From: Nicotiana tabacum
Taxonomy: Eukaryota > Streptophyta > Magnoliopsida > Solanales > Solanaceae
Assembly: GCF_000715075.1 (NCBI RefSeq)
Contig: NC_134081.1
Coordinates: 67,939,153-68,003,152 of the forward strand
Length of the DNA stretch: 64,000 bases
Direction of reading: 5' to 3'
In this document: positions 47,217 through 59,667 of the stretch, in pieces
How the letters are laid out: each line of letters opens with the position of its first letter
Numbering within the stretch: position 1 is the first letter of the stretch
Translations under genes and position numbers: made by a program
The notes under the pieces: generated by a model
Seen by the model: the letters and a program-made list of their open reading frames with translations, nothing else
The model's database searches: none
What the model was told of the DNA's origin: nothing

Positions 47217-50200
47217 GAGATACTTGGATTCCATATTTATGCTGAAGATCATGTTTAAGTTTTGTTGAGATACTTGAACACTATGGTTCTTGAAATATTG
47301 GCACGCCTATTGGTGAAAAAGTTATGTATATCTCTCACATGGAGTATTATGTTTATTGTGGAGACCTATATTTTTGGTAAACAGTCGCCCGGGCCTGATG
47401 ACTACGATCCCCTTCGCGAGGAGGGTACCCCTTCTTCCGAAGTTACGAGTCTATTTTGCCGAGTTTATCACTCTTCTTGATATTATTTATGTCACCTACC
47501 TTGCTTGGTACTATTATATATATGCTTGGTAAGGAAGAGTGTATAGTACGAAGGGTGTTATCGCGCTTGTGAGGAAGAGTGATTTATGCATGAAGGGTGT
47601 TTCTGTGCTTCTTGACATTATTATTATTGCAAGAAGGGTGTTTCTGTGCTTGATGAAGAAGAGCGATATGATATTGGCATGAAGGGCGTCTCTGTTCAAG
47701 TGAGGATGAGAGTTCCTAGCATGAAAGGTGTTTCCGTGCAGACAAAAGTGAGAGACATCCATTATATTATGTTATCTTTCCCTCACGTATACATTTATGG
47801 TTTATTTCCGAAGTTGTTATTGTTGCACCAATGCTTTTATCTTGTTTGTTGTTGTTACATCTACGCTTTCTATCACATTTGCTATTACTACATTTGTACC
47901 TTCTATTTTGTGTTGTCATATATATGCCTTCTTCCTTGACCCGTTGTTGTTAAATTCATACCTTCTATATTGCTTATTACTATTATCTACATGCCTCTAC
48001 CTTATTTTTTTACTATTTTTCACATGCCTGCTACCTTGCTTGTTGTTATTACATCTGTGTCTACTACCTTGTTTGTTGTTGTTACATTTACGCCTTCTAC
48101 ATTATTGTTACTGTTAGCTATATGCATTCTACCTAGTTTGGTGTTGTTATACATGTTATTGGTGATAAGAGAGATAATACACGAAGGGTTTTGCCGTACC
48201 ATTTTATTTGACATACAAACATATGCTTAGTAAGGATGAGATAAATGCATAAGGGTTTTTCCATACTATTTGATTTGATGTCTTGAACACATTTTTTATA
48301 TTAGGGGTTGCAGTTATGGCTCATATTGGTTCACTTATATTGTTCCTTCCTTACGGACTTGATTTTGGTAGAGAAGTTTGGTTGTTATATTTTGGGAACA
48401 TGCTCAGTACTTCTTCAATTTGATCATTCCAATATTACTTGTCTTCCTCCTTGTTATTTTCTTGCTAATGAATTGCTCAGGTTATATTAAGTGGGTATAT
48501 CCATTATTCTTGAGATACTTGGATTCTATATTTATGCTGAAGATCACGTTTAAGTTTTGTTGAGATACTTGAATACTATGGTTCTTGAAATATTGGCTCG
48601 CCTATTGGTGAAAAAGTTTTGTATATCTCTCACATGGAGTATTATGTTTATTGCTGAGACTTGTGGTTTTTGTAAACAGTCGCCCGCGCCTGATCACTAC
48701 GACCCCCTTTGTGAGAAGGGTACCCCTTCTCCCGAAGTTACAGGGCTATTTTGCCGAGTTTATCACTCTTCGTGATATTATTTATATTTCCTACCTTGCT
48801 TGGTACTGCTATATATATGCTTTGTAAGGATAAGTAAATTTGCACGAAGGGTGTTATAGCGCTTGTGAGGAAGAGTAATTTAGGCACGAAGGGTGTTTCC
48901 GTGCTTCTTGATATTATTATTGCACGAAGGGTGTTACCGTGCTCGGTGAAGAAGAGCAATATGATATTGGCATGAAGGGTGTTTCCATACAGGCGAGGAT
49001 GAGAGACATGCATTATATTGTGTTATCTTTCCCTCAAGTATATATTTATGCTTTCTTTCCGGAGTTGTTATTGTTTTACCTATGCTTTTATCTTGTTTGT
49101 TATTATTACATATACGCTTTTTACCACATTTGCTATTACTAAATCTGTGCCTTCTATTTTGTGCTGTCATATAGATGCCTGATTCCTTGACCGATTGTTG
49201 TTACATCCATATCTTCTATCTTGCTTATTACTATCATCTACATGCCTCTACCTTGTTTGTTACAATTTTCCTCATGCATGCTATCTTGCTTGTTGTTATT
49301 ACATCTGTGTCTACTACCTTGCTTTTTCTTGCTGTTGTTATTGTTGTTGTTGTTGTTATTATATCTATGCCTTCTATCTTATTGTTACTGTTAGCTATAT
49401 GCCTTATACCTGGTTTTGTGTTATACATGTGATTGGTGAGAATGAGATAAATACACTAAGGGTTTTGCCATACAATTTTATTTGACATACAAATATATGC
49501 TTAGTGAGGATGAGATAAATTCACGAAGGGTGTTGCCGTGCTATTTGATTTGACGTCTTGAAACACTCTTTTTATTATATGGGTTGCAGTTATCGATAAT
49601 ATCGGTTCACGTATATTGTTCCTTCCTCACAGACTTGATTTTGGTAGAGAGGTTTGGTTGTTATATTTTCGGAATATGCTCAGTATTTCTTTTATTTGAT
49701 CTTTCCATTATTAGTTGTCTTCCCCCTTGTTATTTTCATGCTTGTGAATTGCACAGGTTATATTAATCGGGTATATCCATTATTCTTGAGATACTTGGAT
49801 TCCATATTTTTGCTGAAGATGATATTAAAGTTTTTTTTACATACATGAACACTATGGTTCTTGAAATATTGGCTCTCCTATTGGTGAAAAGGTTATGTAT
49901 GTATCTCACATGGAGTATTATGTTTATTGCGGAGATCTGTGTTTTTGGTAAACAGTCGCGCGGGCCTGATTACTGCGACCCCCTTTGTGAGGAAGGTACC
50001 CCTTCTCGCTTATTGATGTTATTTATGTTTCATACTTTGCTTGGTACTATTATATATATGCTTGGTAAGGAAGAGTTTATAGTACGAAGGGTGTTATCGC
50101 ACTTGTGAGGAAGAGTGATTTATGCACAAAGGGTGTTACCGTTCTTCTTGACATTATTATTATTGCACGAAGGGTGTTTCCGTGCTTGGTAAAAAGGAAC

Positions 50201-50696
50201 GATATAATATTGGCACAAAGGGTGTTTCTATGCAAGTGAGGATGGGAGTTCATGGAATGAAGGGTGTTTCCGTGCAGGCGAGGATGAGAGACATGCATTT
50301 TATTGTGTTATCTTTCCCTCACATATACATTTATGCTTTCTTTCCGGAGTTGTTATTGTTGCATCTATGCTTTTATCTTATTTGTTGTTGTTACATCTGC
50401 ACTTTCTACCTCATTTGCTATCACTACATTTGTGCCTTATATTTTGTGTTGTCATATATATGCCTTCTTCCTTGACCCGTTGTTGTTACATCCATACCTT
50501 CTATCTTGCTTATTACTATCATCCACATGCCTATACCTTGTTTGCTACTATTTTCCACATGTATGCTTCCTTGCTTGTTGTTATTACATCCGTGTGTACT
50601 ACCTTATTTGATGTTGTTACATCTGTGCCCTCTACCTTATTGTTACTGTTAGCTATATGCCTTATATATGGTTTGGTGTTGTTATACATGTGATCG
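47217..50696 (+). repeat. Tandem triplication, unit about 1.28 kb
   Basis: The word 'gagatacttggattc' marks unit starts at 47217, 48512 and 49788 (spacings 1295 and 1276). The third unit is cut at 50696. Each unit has the same order: 'ctatggttcttgaaatattgg', 'aaacagtcgc', a cluster of CACGAAGGGTGTT...CGTGC modules, then a pyrimidine-rich region with 'tgttgttacatct' repeats. Confidence 0.92.
47545..47745 (+). repeat. Cluster of GCACGAAGGGTGTTTCCGTGC-type modules
   Basis: Five modules of about 21 bp at roughly 30-50-bp spacing; each can fold GCACG with CGTGC. Equivalent clusters lie at 48838-48995 and 50080-50285. Confidence 0.75.
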
Positions 50697-51653
50697 GTAG
50701 CCCTTCAAATATAAGTACAAACATCTCTGTATCGATCCGTAAGACTCTACTAATACAAAAATATCACGACCCAAAACCACCAACCGGTCGTGATGGTACC
50801 TGCCTCACTTGCCAGGCAAACCAAATACAACAAAAGTGAAAAATAATAACATAATTAATGGAAATAATATGAGTCCAAAACCAACTGACGTAAATAACTA
50901 CGTTAATACATAAAATCCCCCAGAACTGATTATACAGAGTCATGAGCTCTAAAATAGAAGTACAAGTCTGAAAATTCAAAATGAAAATACTATCTAAAAT
51001 TAATAACAACAGTTACTGGAATGGAAAGAGATGCCAAAGACTACGATTGAAATTCAGCTCTACCTCATCTCTCGACAAACTCACAACGAGAAGCACATCA
51101 ACTCAAGGCTCAGTCCAACACCTGGATCCACACAATTAAGTGCAGAGGTTAGTATGAGTACAACATATCCCATGTACTCAACATGTATCATAACTATCCT
51201 CGGCGAAGTAATAAAAGCAAGAATTATCAATGATACTCGCTAATAACTTGCTCAGTTCATGAATTTCACAAATACACAACAATAATTGTATCAAGTCATT
51301 AAAACACAGATAAAGTCACCTCGATGCACAAGAGATAATATGCTAAACTCTATATCAGTTAACAATCTAGCATATACAGAAGATATTCTCACAATACAAG
51401 TAACAACCAAGAAAAATTGCATGTAGAGAAGAAATGCAATAACCTGATCAGTTTTCCTCATACCGCGTGTACACCATCAAGAGAGAAACATGAGAGGGTG
51501 ACCCTACGGGGATGGATCCTTATCTACATACATCACGGAAAACTCACGTGCCAATAATAACAACCCTACAGATAACTCTCGTGCTAACAATAACAATCAT
51601 ACAGTGAACTCACATGGTTGCATATCTTGGATTCGCATGAACAACTCACATGT
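50697..51653 (-). repeat. Minus-strand LTR end with leader fragment
   Basis: The LTR end GGGTCGTGATA (minus) is at 50762. Beyond it, 50697-50761 carries the conserved leader text ('gtagagtcttacggatc' and so on, minus strand), but the primer site itself has been lost. The LTR runs to 51653, where the next forward LTR starts. Confidence 0.78.
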
Positions 51654-53939
51654 TGTAAGGACCCGACCGGTCAATTTGAGTATTTTAACCCTATTTTCCC
51701 CATTTGATGCTTTAATATGTGTATTTTTGGTTACATAGCTTGCAGGGTATGTTGGTTGGTTATCGGGGATTTGGGACACCTAGTCCCTTGGTTGGAGGCT
51801 TAAATTGTAAGAGTTGACCGGAGTTTGACATTTATATAGACGACTCCAAAATTGTATTTGGATTATTCTAATAGCTTCGTATGGTGACTTTGGACTTACG
51901 CGTATGTCCAAAATTGGATTTGGAGGTTGCTAGGTTGATTTTGTTCTATTTGACAAAAGCTGAGAAGTTGAAGGTTTGGATGGTTGATAGGTTTGACCGA
52001 GAGTTGACATTGATGATATAGAATCCGAATTATGGTTTCGAGAGTTGGAATAGGTCTGTTGTATCATTTGGGACTTGCATGCAAAATTGGAGTTCATTCC
52101 GAATTGTGTAGGCATATTTGGCGTAAGTTTCAAATTTGGAAATTTGGATTAGTTCCTTAGGCTTGAATTGAGGTGCGATTCATCGTTTCGATGTTGTTTA
52201 ATGTGATCTGAGACCTTGAGTAGGTTTGTATTATATTTTGGGATTAGTTGGCATAATTGGATAGGGTCCCGTGGGCCTCAAGTGAGTGTTTTTTGGTGGC
52301 AGGTGGCAGTTGTTCTTCATGTTCACGAAGGGATGAATGCGTTCGCAGATCTTGAGAGGCAGTGGACTTTGCGATGGAGTTATGGGAGACGTATTCGCGT
52401 AGAGCAAGGCCGGCTAGGGAATGGCACCCATTTGTTCTTTGTGATCACATGCATGCGACCGCGTTCGCGTAGGCTCAACGATGATTTGCATCGCGTTTGC
52501 GACCAGGAGATGCATTTGCGCAAGTTTTTTCCGAGGAATCATCTAGTTGTGCTTTGTGATCGTGAAGTTGGTCACGTGATCGCGAAGGGTATACCTGGGC
52601 AGATCACTTAAGTACTCTATTTCGAGGGTTTTGGTTATTTTATCATATTTTGAGTTATAGAACTCGAATTTGGGCGATTCTGGAGGGGATTTTCATGATT
52701 TGGATTGGGGTAAGTATTTTTGACTCGCATTTGTTTATTATTCATAATTCCAACCTTGATTTTAGCATTTGATTGATGAATCTATGTGAAGAAATTGGGA
52801 ATTTTAGTAAAAGCTTTTCTAAAGTAAAAATTGATGATTTAAAGGTTGATTTGAGGTCGAAATTAGATGAAACACATGTATTTGGATTTGTACTAGAATC
52901 GATATTCGAAATTTGTGAGATTGGTTGGGTTCCAAGGTGCGAGCCCGGGGTTGACCTTGCACAATTGAAAAATGATCTTAGCTTTATTGTTTGGGCTTGT
53001 TTCATTAGGCTTTTATTGATATTATCAAGTTATTTTAGCTAAATTCGAATCGTCCGGAGGTTGATTCATGTGAGAGAGAATTCTTAGATTATTGACATAG
53101 CCTAACTTTGTGTGGGAAAAATTCCCCTTAGGATTTGGTCTTATTTGTATTATTTGTGCTATGTGAAGTGACGTGTACATGAGGTGACGAGTGCGTACAC
53201 AGGCGTATATGTTGTTTCTGGCCGGATTGGACCATAGGCTATTAATATGTCTTGATTTGGAGTTGTTTGTTATATGAAACATGTTCTATTGTTGTTCGCT
53301 TTCCGCATTCTTATGTCATTATTATGATTATTGTACATATTTATGTTGAGCAATAGGCTATATCTCGTTGTGACTTTGGTATTGTCTTTTTGGTGATATT
53401 ATGGCACTTGGGCACGTGTTGTGCGAGTTGATTGCTGTGTTGTGAATGAGATGGCGTGTGTGCCGACACAAGGGTGGAATTCCAGTGTTAATGTGCATGC
53501 AACATGACAAGGGTGGCTTTTTATGAGCACGAGCCAACATAAGAGTGGCATTCCATTGTTAATGTGCATAAGGCAACATAAGGGTGTCTTGTCGGGGATT
53601 GTTATGAGATATATCAGGGGTGATTCTTATTATTTTTCATGTGTTGGAATTGAGGGTTGATGTTTTGATCAAATTCTTTTTTTCATTAAATGACTTTCCC
53701 TTGATTTTTATGAGTTGTTAGTGGAATTTAATATGTTATCAAATGACCCGATCCCATTGATATTATATTGGCAAAGGTGGGTTACACTACATTGAGTTAT
53801 TGTTACATATTCTTCGAGGTGGTTAATAATTGTTCTGTTATGGTCTCTGGTGTCCGTTTATATTTATATCTCACATAGGTTATTTTGACTAGTGAGTGTC
53901 TTGACGTGAACTTCGTCACTACTCCACCAAGGTTAGTGT
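51654..53939 (+). repeat. Forward LTR, 3' truncated
   Basis: It starts TGTAAGGACCCGACCGGTCA and holds a CpG-rich block at 52310-52600 (TTCGCG/GCGATCGCG dialect) and a GGGGTAAGTATT site at 52707. Homology to the other LTRs ends with 'ctactccaccaaggttagtg' at about 53939. Confidence 0.82.
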
Positions 53940-56900
53940 TGACACTAATTTTGACCCTCCCTTTTGAAATTAATTTATTTATACTTAATAATTTACAATG
54001 AATGTTTTGAAAGTATTTTATATCAATAAATACCTTTATTACAAAATTGACTAAGTATTAGTTTCGAAATTAATAACCTAGTGCTAACATTATGTAATTA
54101 TAAATATTTTTACTACTTTTATATCATTCAGGCAATTTCTAAAATACACTATCTAGGCTTTATAATTAATTTAATGAATTATTTCTCAAATCCTGATTAA
54201 TTAGATTATTTTTTTCAAAATTAGTGTTGTAATTTAGAAGACAAAGTATTTCATAAATAATTAATTACAATAATTAGTAGTATATTTGAAATTAATAATT
54301 TTTACTACAATTGCAATTCCTCAATTAAACACAAAATGGCTATTCCTTAAATCAACAACGACCCAATACCCAAGCACAATTCCATCGGACACAGTCCAAA
54401 CACGTCCCTCTCTTTCCACTATGGCAATCCATGCCATCACATTTGAGCCAATCAAAGCATGTCACATCGCCCTTCTCATCCCCTCACAAAACAAACACAA
54501 CCCATCCTGGCAGTTGATTCATATCATCAACGGACCAGGATTAACCCCGTTTTCCGTTTATTTTAGTAGCTTGTCACGTTTTTTCTCTGTCATTGGATCA
54601 CAAGGATCCAACGACCATCAATTTTTCCAACAAAATTATTTCTAAAACTCCTAATTATCAAAATAATCGGAGCCGTTGATCAAAAGATCCAACGACTCCC
54701 ATTCCATCTCTTGGTTTTAACTCAGAGATGCCCCAAAAACCCTACTCATTTCACCCTAGGCCAGCCGCCCACTTTCCCCTTCTCCTCCCATCTCTCTCAA
54801 ACCCTCAGACCCGTCAATCACCCAAAACCTTACACTAATTAGTGCATGGTCATGAATCATGACCAGAAAACGTTCCTTCTGCCTTTATTACTCATGATTC
54901 TCACTGAATCTTTACTCATTATGCCTTTCAGACACAAAGCCCCAAATCCGAAAACCCTAACCTAAAGATGAATTTTCAAATCATCTAAGGTTTTCAAATC
55001 CATGGCATGCATGGCTATCCGTCCTGCCTCTGTACTATGAAACTCATCATTTCTTTCCATTTTCGCCGTTTGAAGAAGTCAGACCAAAGGGGGAAACTTC
55101 AACTCGCCATATCTCCTCCTCCGTCTTTTCAAATCATGGCGAGTTTGGGACGCTAGCTGGCTTCAATGTTGATTTTGACACCCAGAGGTCAAATGCAATG
55201 ACCTCTGCATATTAGAGTTTTGAGCAGTGGTCTCTCGTACCTCATCGATTAGCTTCCCTCTTCTCAGGTAAATCCCTAACAATTTTCCCCTCCGTCTCTC
55301 TGATTTTTACTCGACTATGCTCACATCATCAATTCATCGTCACTCTCCACTATCATTTTGAATTTGCTGAAATCCTAATGGCTCAATGGACACTATAAAT
55401 AGGAGCTTTTAATGTTCTTACCTAACATCTTCAACAGACATAACTAATACACCTAACTTTTTTCTAAAAAAAATTTGAAGATACAGTAGATTTTCGCTTA
55501 AGCTTTTCGCTTGAAGTTTCGAGTTTTCACTCAATTTATGTTTTCTTTCTTTCTTTGGCTCTGAGTTTGTCGCTGGTAAAAAGCTGAGCTTTGGCTACTA
55601 AACGGCTAACGTGAATACTCGTTTGGTTTACTGCTCAAGAAGAGGTCAGCATATCTCTACCCTCTCTTTAATTGCTTTCATTTAAAAATCATTAGCGTAT
55701 TATTGTTCTCTTAGTTAACTGCTTAGTCTATAATGTTTATTCAGCCTTTAATCACTTATTTTTGTTGATTATGAATTATTAATGATCTATGATAGGCTGT
55801 TGTATTTGTTTAACGTTAACTAGGTAGCTGTATGACTTTACTAACTTCAATTTCTATATTAAACAACCCATGTGTTTAAGCTGTTTAACTTGAAAATTTC
55901 TCACATTATTGCCTAAAACCTAAGACCTTGCTCTAATGTTCTGTTATAATCTTCATGCTGCATTCTGAGTCCTGTTAATGTACAATTGCAACATTCATGC
56001 TCACCGTGTTACATTTTGAGTTATGTTAATGTCTTGTTTCAACTTTCATAATCTTCATGTTGCATTTTGAGTTTTGTTCCACTTAATGCTCTGATATAAC
56101 CTTCATGCTCATCATGTTGTATTATGAATTCTATTTCACTTGATGTTCTATTATAAGTCCTCATGACTCATCATGTTATGTTATTGTGAGTTCTGTACTT
56201 AGGTTATGTTATGGTCATCATGCAACACCCTTCTAAGTTCTGCTATCCACTTAGGCTTTTTCTATTCATCATGCCATATCCTTTGAGCTCTATCATGCTA
56301 TACTTAGGGTTGTTATTGAAGTCTCCATGTTTAACATGACACGTCCTTTAGTTCTGTCATTCTAAACTTGGGATGTTATTAGATGCTTTTAGATAAGTTA
56401 TATATGAAATGCATAGGATAACCTTGCCTCACTAGGTTATGGCTTATGAGACCTGAGTGTTTTAAAAATGCTTTTTAACCATAAGTATCATTTGAACCTT
56501 CATTATGAATGCCTTACATCCATTCTAACTGTTAGCATGTAAACAATCATACTGTGATGGATTCCCCTCTGAATGTCAGTAGTATTTGTCATGACCAGTC
56601 AATCTCCTGTGAGTTAGACTATAGTTGTGCCCTGTTGATTATTTCTGTAATTTGAATATGACCCCATCATGTTTAATTATTCAACTAATCTTGTGTAGCT
56701 GATTTGAGTCTGTTAAGTGTGATGTCTCCCCTATCCTTAATCCCTTAACGATACTGACAACCTGATTCTTCAATGTTTGGGACGCATCTTGTTTTGTGAA
56801 GTCATAATCTTGTTTGAAATTACTATATGTGTGGGAGTTTGGTATGGACTTTGCTTACTTCACATTTTGAACATTGTTTTAATCTTATACTCAGTCTTTT

Positions 56901-58014
56901 CTTTCTTTTGTTATTCGGGATTGAATCTTGTGTAAGGTAACTGTTATTTGGTTGAATGTAATAGACTGCTTGTGTCACTGTCTGAATCTGTATTTATGAT
57001 CTCAAGGGGATTCAAGTAATGTAATTAGCCTAAGTGAATTTTCATCTGTGATCAATGTTAAGCCATTAGTCTATGTATCCTAAATCTGTTATAATTCCAA
57101 ACTATGCACTTTTTTTGTCGATGAGGCGTGTGATTTCTGTTATCCAATTTTCAGCAATAAATGCATAAGTATTTTGGTTGTCATATGTGCCTAGAAGTTT
57201 GATTTTCAAAACCTATTCATATGTGTGCTTCACTTATTTAATGATAAAGTATAAGGACTAATCTATGTGTCTATTTTTGTGTTACTCTGCTAAGGAAAGT
57301 AGGCTCCTGTGATACGAAATTTCATAGTGGTTGGTTTGCATTGAGAAGGCCTCATTGGCATTTAAACCTATAGGGAAGAGTTAGTCGTTAGTGGTTAAAG
57401 GTATTTGGGAGTAGAGTTTAACTCTAGGTTGTGCTGCTCTCCCCAGCACAAACATTGCTATAGGCCTTGAGACCCTTGCGAACTTTGGAGTATCGGGGGA
57501 TTCAAAGGCACATCGGCCTTGAGTAGAACTCTTTCCTTAGCCTTTAACTCATTGACAGTTATTACTCTCTTTGGGTTTGGTGTTTAATGGCAACGAAAGG
57601 TATTCAATGTGAATCATTCACTATGCACAACCTCCACATTAGCATGATTCCCTTAGCATTTAGGTACTATTATTAATCTCTTCTTTTAACCTTTGCTTAG
57701 CATGATCTCCTTAAGCACTCGAACACTGTCAGTGGTTGTTTTAGTCTTTGATTGAGAAATTTTATATATGGATATGTATACAATATTGTTATTCTAATGA
57801 CCTTATCTTTTATTTTGTGGGCATGTAAAAATGATTTGGGCATGCTGAGTTCTTTAAGAACTCAAGCCCATGTCCAGCTCTACTGTAGTCTATGGGTCTG
57901 TCGTCGCTAGTCATTTGATACTGCTGGGCTTGCTTTTCAGGCCCAAACCTCTCAGAGTCACTCCTTTACTTTCATCTCCTTACTTACTGTTTCGTCATTC
58001 TTCAGTCACAATAT
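53940..58014. other. Four kb non-coding DNA, possible foreign long LTR
   Basis: It starts TGACACTAATTTTGACCC right at the break of the previous LTR, which looks like a retroelement terminus, and ends just before a TGTAAGG LTR start. No domain is recognisable; the ORF 54286-54645 has no family signature. One clear TATA box lies at 55394. Many 'atgctcatcatgttg' variants occur at 55950-56350. It could be the long LTR of an Ogre/Tat-type element, or old intergenic DNA. Confidence 0.35.
55394..55401 (+). promoter_or_regulatory. TATA box
   Basis: TATAAATA in 'cactataaataggagc', followed about 30 bases on by a likely start region. This is the best core-promoter motif in the window, but no coding gene follows. 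Confidence 0.5.
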
Positions 58015-58480
58015 TGTAAGGCCTCATTAATATTTTCTAATGATTTAAGATTTTAAGGTGCGCCAACAGTATTTGGGAATAATGTGTTCGAGTATTAAAG
58101 GAGACCCATGGGATAGAACCATATTATTTTGAAATAAAAAATATATGTTTTAGGGTGTGTTGGAATATACTAAGGAGTTTTTTGAATGGCAAAAACTTGT
58201 GTGGAACAAGTTGGTTACATTAAGTGGAATGGATGTCCCAATTAGAGCAACATCCTACTTCAAATGCATGATTCTACCAAAATATATAGACTTAGGAGGT
58301 AATATACCTATCCAATTAAAGTCCCTTGAGTCTATTTTCCAACCCATCAAACCGTTCGTCATTTGGATATGTATCCAGAAAGTTATGGCCATTTTACTAG
58401 ACCTATGTCATATGCGCGCCCAAATGCGCGACTGCGCATATTTGGGAGTTTCTGCCTTGTGTGCGCTGCCAGTTGCCCAG

Positions 58481-58496
58481 GTGTGCGGCCGCACAC
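58481..58496. repeat. 16-bp perfect palindrome with NotI site
   Basis: GTGTGCGGCCGCACAC, in a locally GC-rich patch that also has 'gcgcgcccaaatgcgcgact'. Confidence 0.9.
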
Positions 58497-59130
58497 GTAG
58501 AAGCCCATTAAATACCCCCAAGACCGGGTAGAGAGAGGGGTTAAGTCATTTCTTGAGCTAAAACCTGATATTTTTAGAGTGAGTGAGTGCCCTAGAGTGG
58601 GAAAGTGTTCCTCAACAATTGTTCTTCAATTCTTGCTCAAATCTTGGAAGATTAACAAGGAAAACCCACAAGTTCTTCATCCTAAAGGTAAGATTCTACA
58701 CCCTAACCCTTAATCTCGAATTTTATCTAGAAATTAGTAAGATAATTTTTGGGCATGGGAGTTGTTCATCTTGCATGCATCTGTTATCAAAGAGTGTGAG
58801 AAGACTGTTGAGCTAAAAATGGTAGATAATGGGTTAGGGATGATAGAATGGTAGATAATGGTTTTGGGAGGAGCTTGAAACCTTAATGCACACCTAGTGT
58901 TTGATAAAATGCTCAAATGAGCTAAAACCATGATCATCCTCCTAATTTTGGTTCAATTTGTTATATTTCTAAAATAAATTGAAGTTGATAAGAATTTCGG
59001 AATATTTTAAAGTTTAAGGAAGCTCAATTGAGGTATATTGGCTAAACTCTTCTCTTAGAATTGAATCCCACGGGGTTCGTGCAATTTTTGTAAGTCCCGA
59101 ATTGATCATTATAAAATTGGTTATTCCGAA

Positions 59131-59182
59131 TATGCTTGTGTTTAAAGATATATGTTCACTATGCTTGTGTTTAAAGATATAT
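59131..59182. repeat. 29-bp tandem duplication
   Basis: 'tatgcttgtgtttaaagata' followed by 'tat' occurs exactly at 59131 and at 59160. Confidence 0.9.
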
Positions 59183-59194
59183 TTTCATTTTTAA

Positions 59195-59667
59195 AAGGTT
59201 TTGCCCAAATCCCTAATTTTCTTCTCTTAGATTTACCAATCAAACAGTAAAATCAAGGTTGGAATCATGAATAATAAACAAATCCGAGTGAAAAATGCTT
59301 ACCCCAATCCATATCATGAAAATCCCTTAAAGAATTGCTTAAATCTGAGCTCCCAACATCTAAATATGATAAAATAACTCAACCCTCGAAGTAGAGCTAT
59401 TTAAGTCTTCCCAGTGGTCCCCTTCGCGATCGTGAAGTACAGATCAAACACTGGCCAAAATCTTCCTTCGCGAACATGATCTGTCCCCCCGCGAATGCGA
59501 TTATCACCGCCACTGGCTTATATGAACGCAATCCCCCACACACGAATGCAAAGGCCATCAACTTGGAGATCCTATAAAGCCTTCACTCTACGCAGACGCG
59601 ACGCCCAGGATGTGAACACGAGATCCTTATCGCAAGGGCAAAAAGTAAATCACCAGCCACACAAAAC
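59195..59667 (-). repeat. Minus-strand LTR fragment
   Basis: Reverse-complement text matches 52310-52815 of the LTR at 51654, including the CpG-rich block (59410-59660). It ends where the forward LTR at 59668 begins, which suggests that LTR inserted or was joined here. Confidence 0.75.

Larger units (their letters stand above)
45480..50696 (+). repeat. LTR enlarged by internal tandem triplication
   Basis: The 5' half follows the superfamily plan ('ggttctaataggttcgtatg', 'gtgattttggacttagg', CpG block 46110-46330, GAGGTAAGTATC at 46859). Instead of a normal 3' half there are three copies of a 1.28-kb unit. The true LTR start and end are both missing; at 50697 it abuts leader sequence of another element on the opposite strand. 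Confidence 0.75.
58015..59194 (+). repeat. LTR of a different family, 3' truncated
   Basis: It starts TGTAAGGCCTCATTAATATT. It has little resemblance to the main superfamily except a GC-rich block at 58410-58500. A TTAAATA element lies at 58508, and 'cctaaaggtaagattc' (58681) is donor-like. The ORF 58157-58531 has no recognisable domain. A 29-bp duplication is at 59131-59182. Confidence 0.6.

Noticed and set aside
47545..47745. CRISPR-like regularly spaced repeats
   Set aside because: Spacing and repeat sequence are irregular, the modules are diverged, and the host is a plant.
47797..50693. Hydrophobic Leu/Tyr/Cys-rich ORFs repeated three times, resembling membrane proteins
   Set aside because: They are translations of the pyrimidine-rich part of the tandem unit; no start context, and frames are not conserved between units.
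54286..54645. 119-codon ORF as a host gene
   Set aside because: No domain, signal or family resemblance; composition looks like translated non-coding AT/C-rich DNA, and no supporting splice or promoter context.
53940..58014. Endogenous pararetrovirus
   Set aside because: The TATA box and length suggested it, but no coat, movement, RT or RNase H text is present.
58157..58531. 124-codon ORF
   Set aside because: Lies within an LTR and crosses its GC-rich patch; no recognisable protein.
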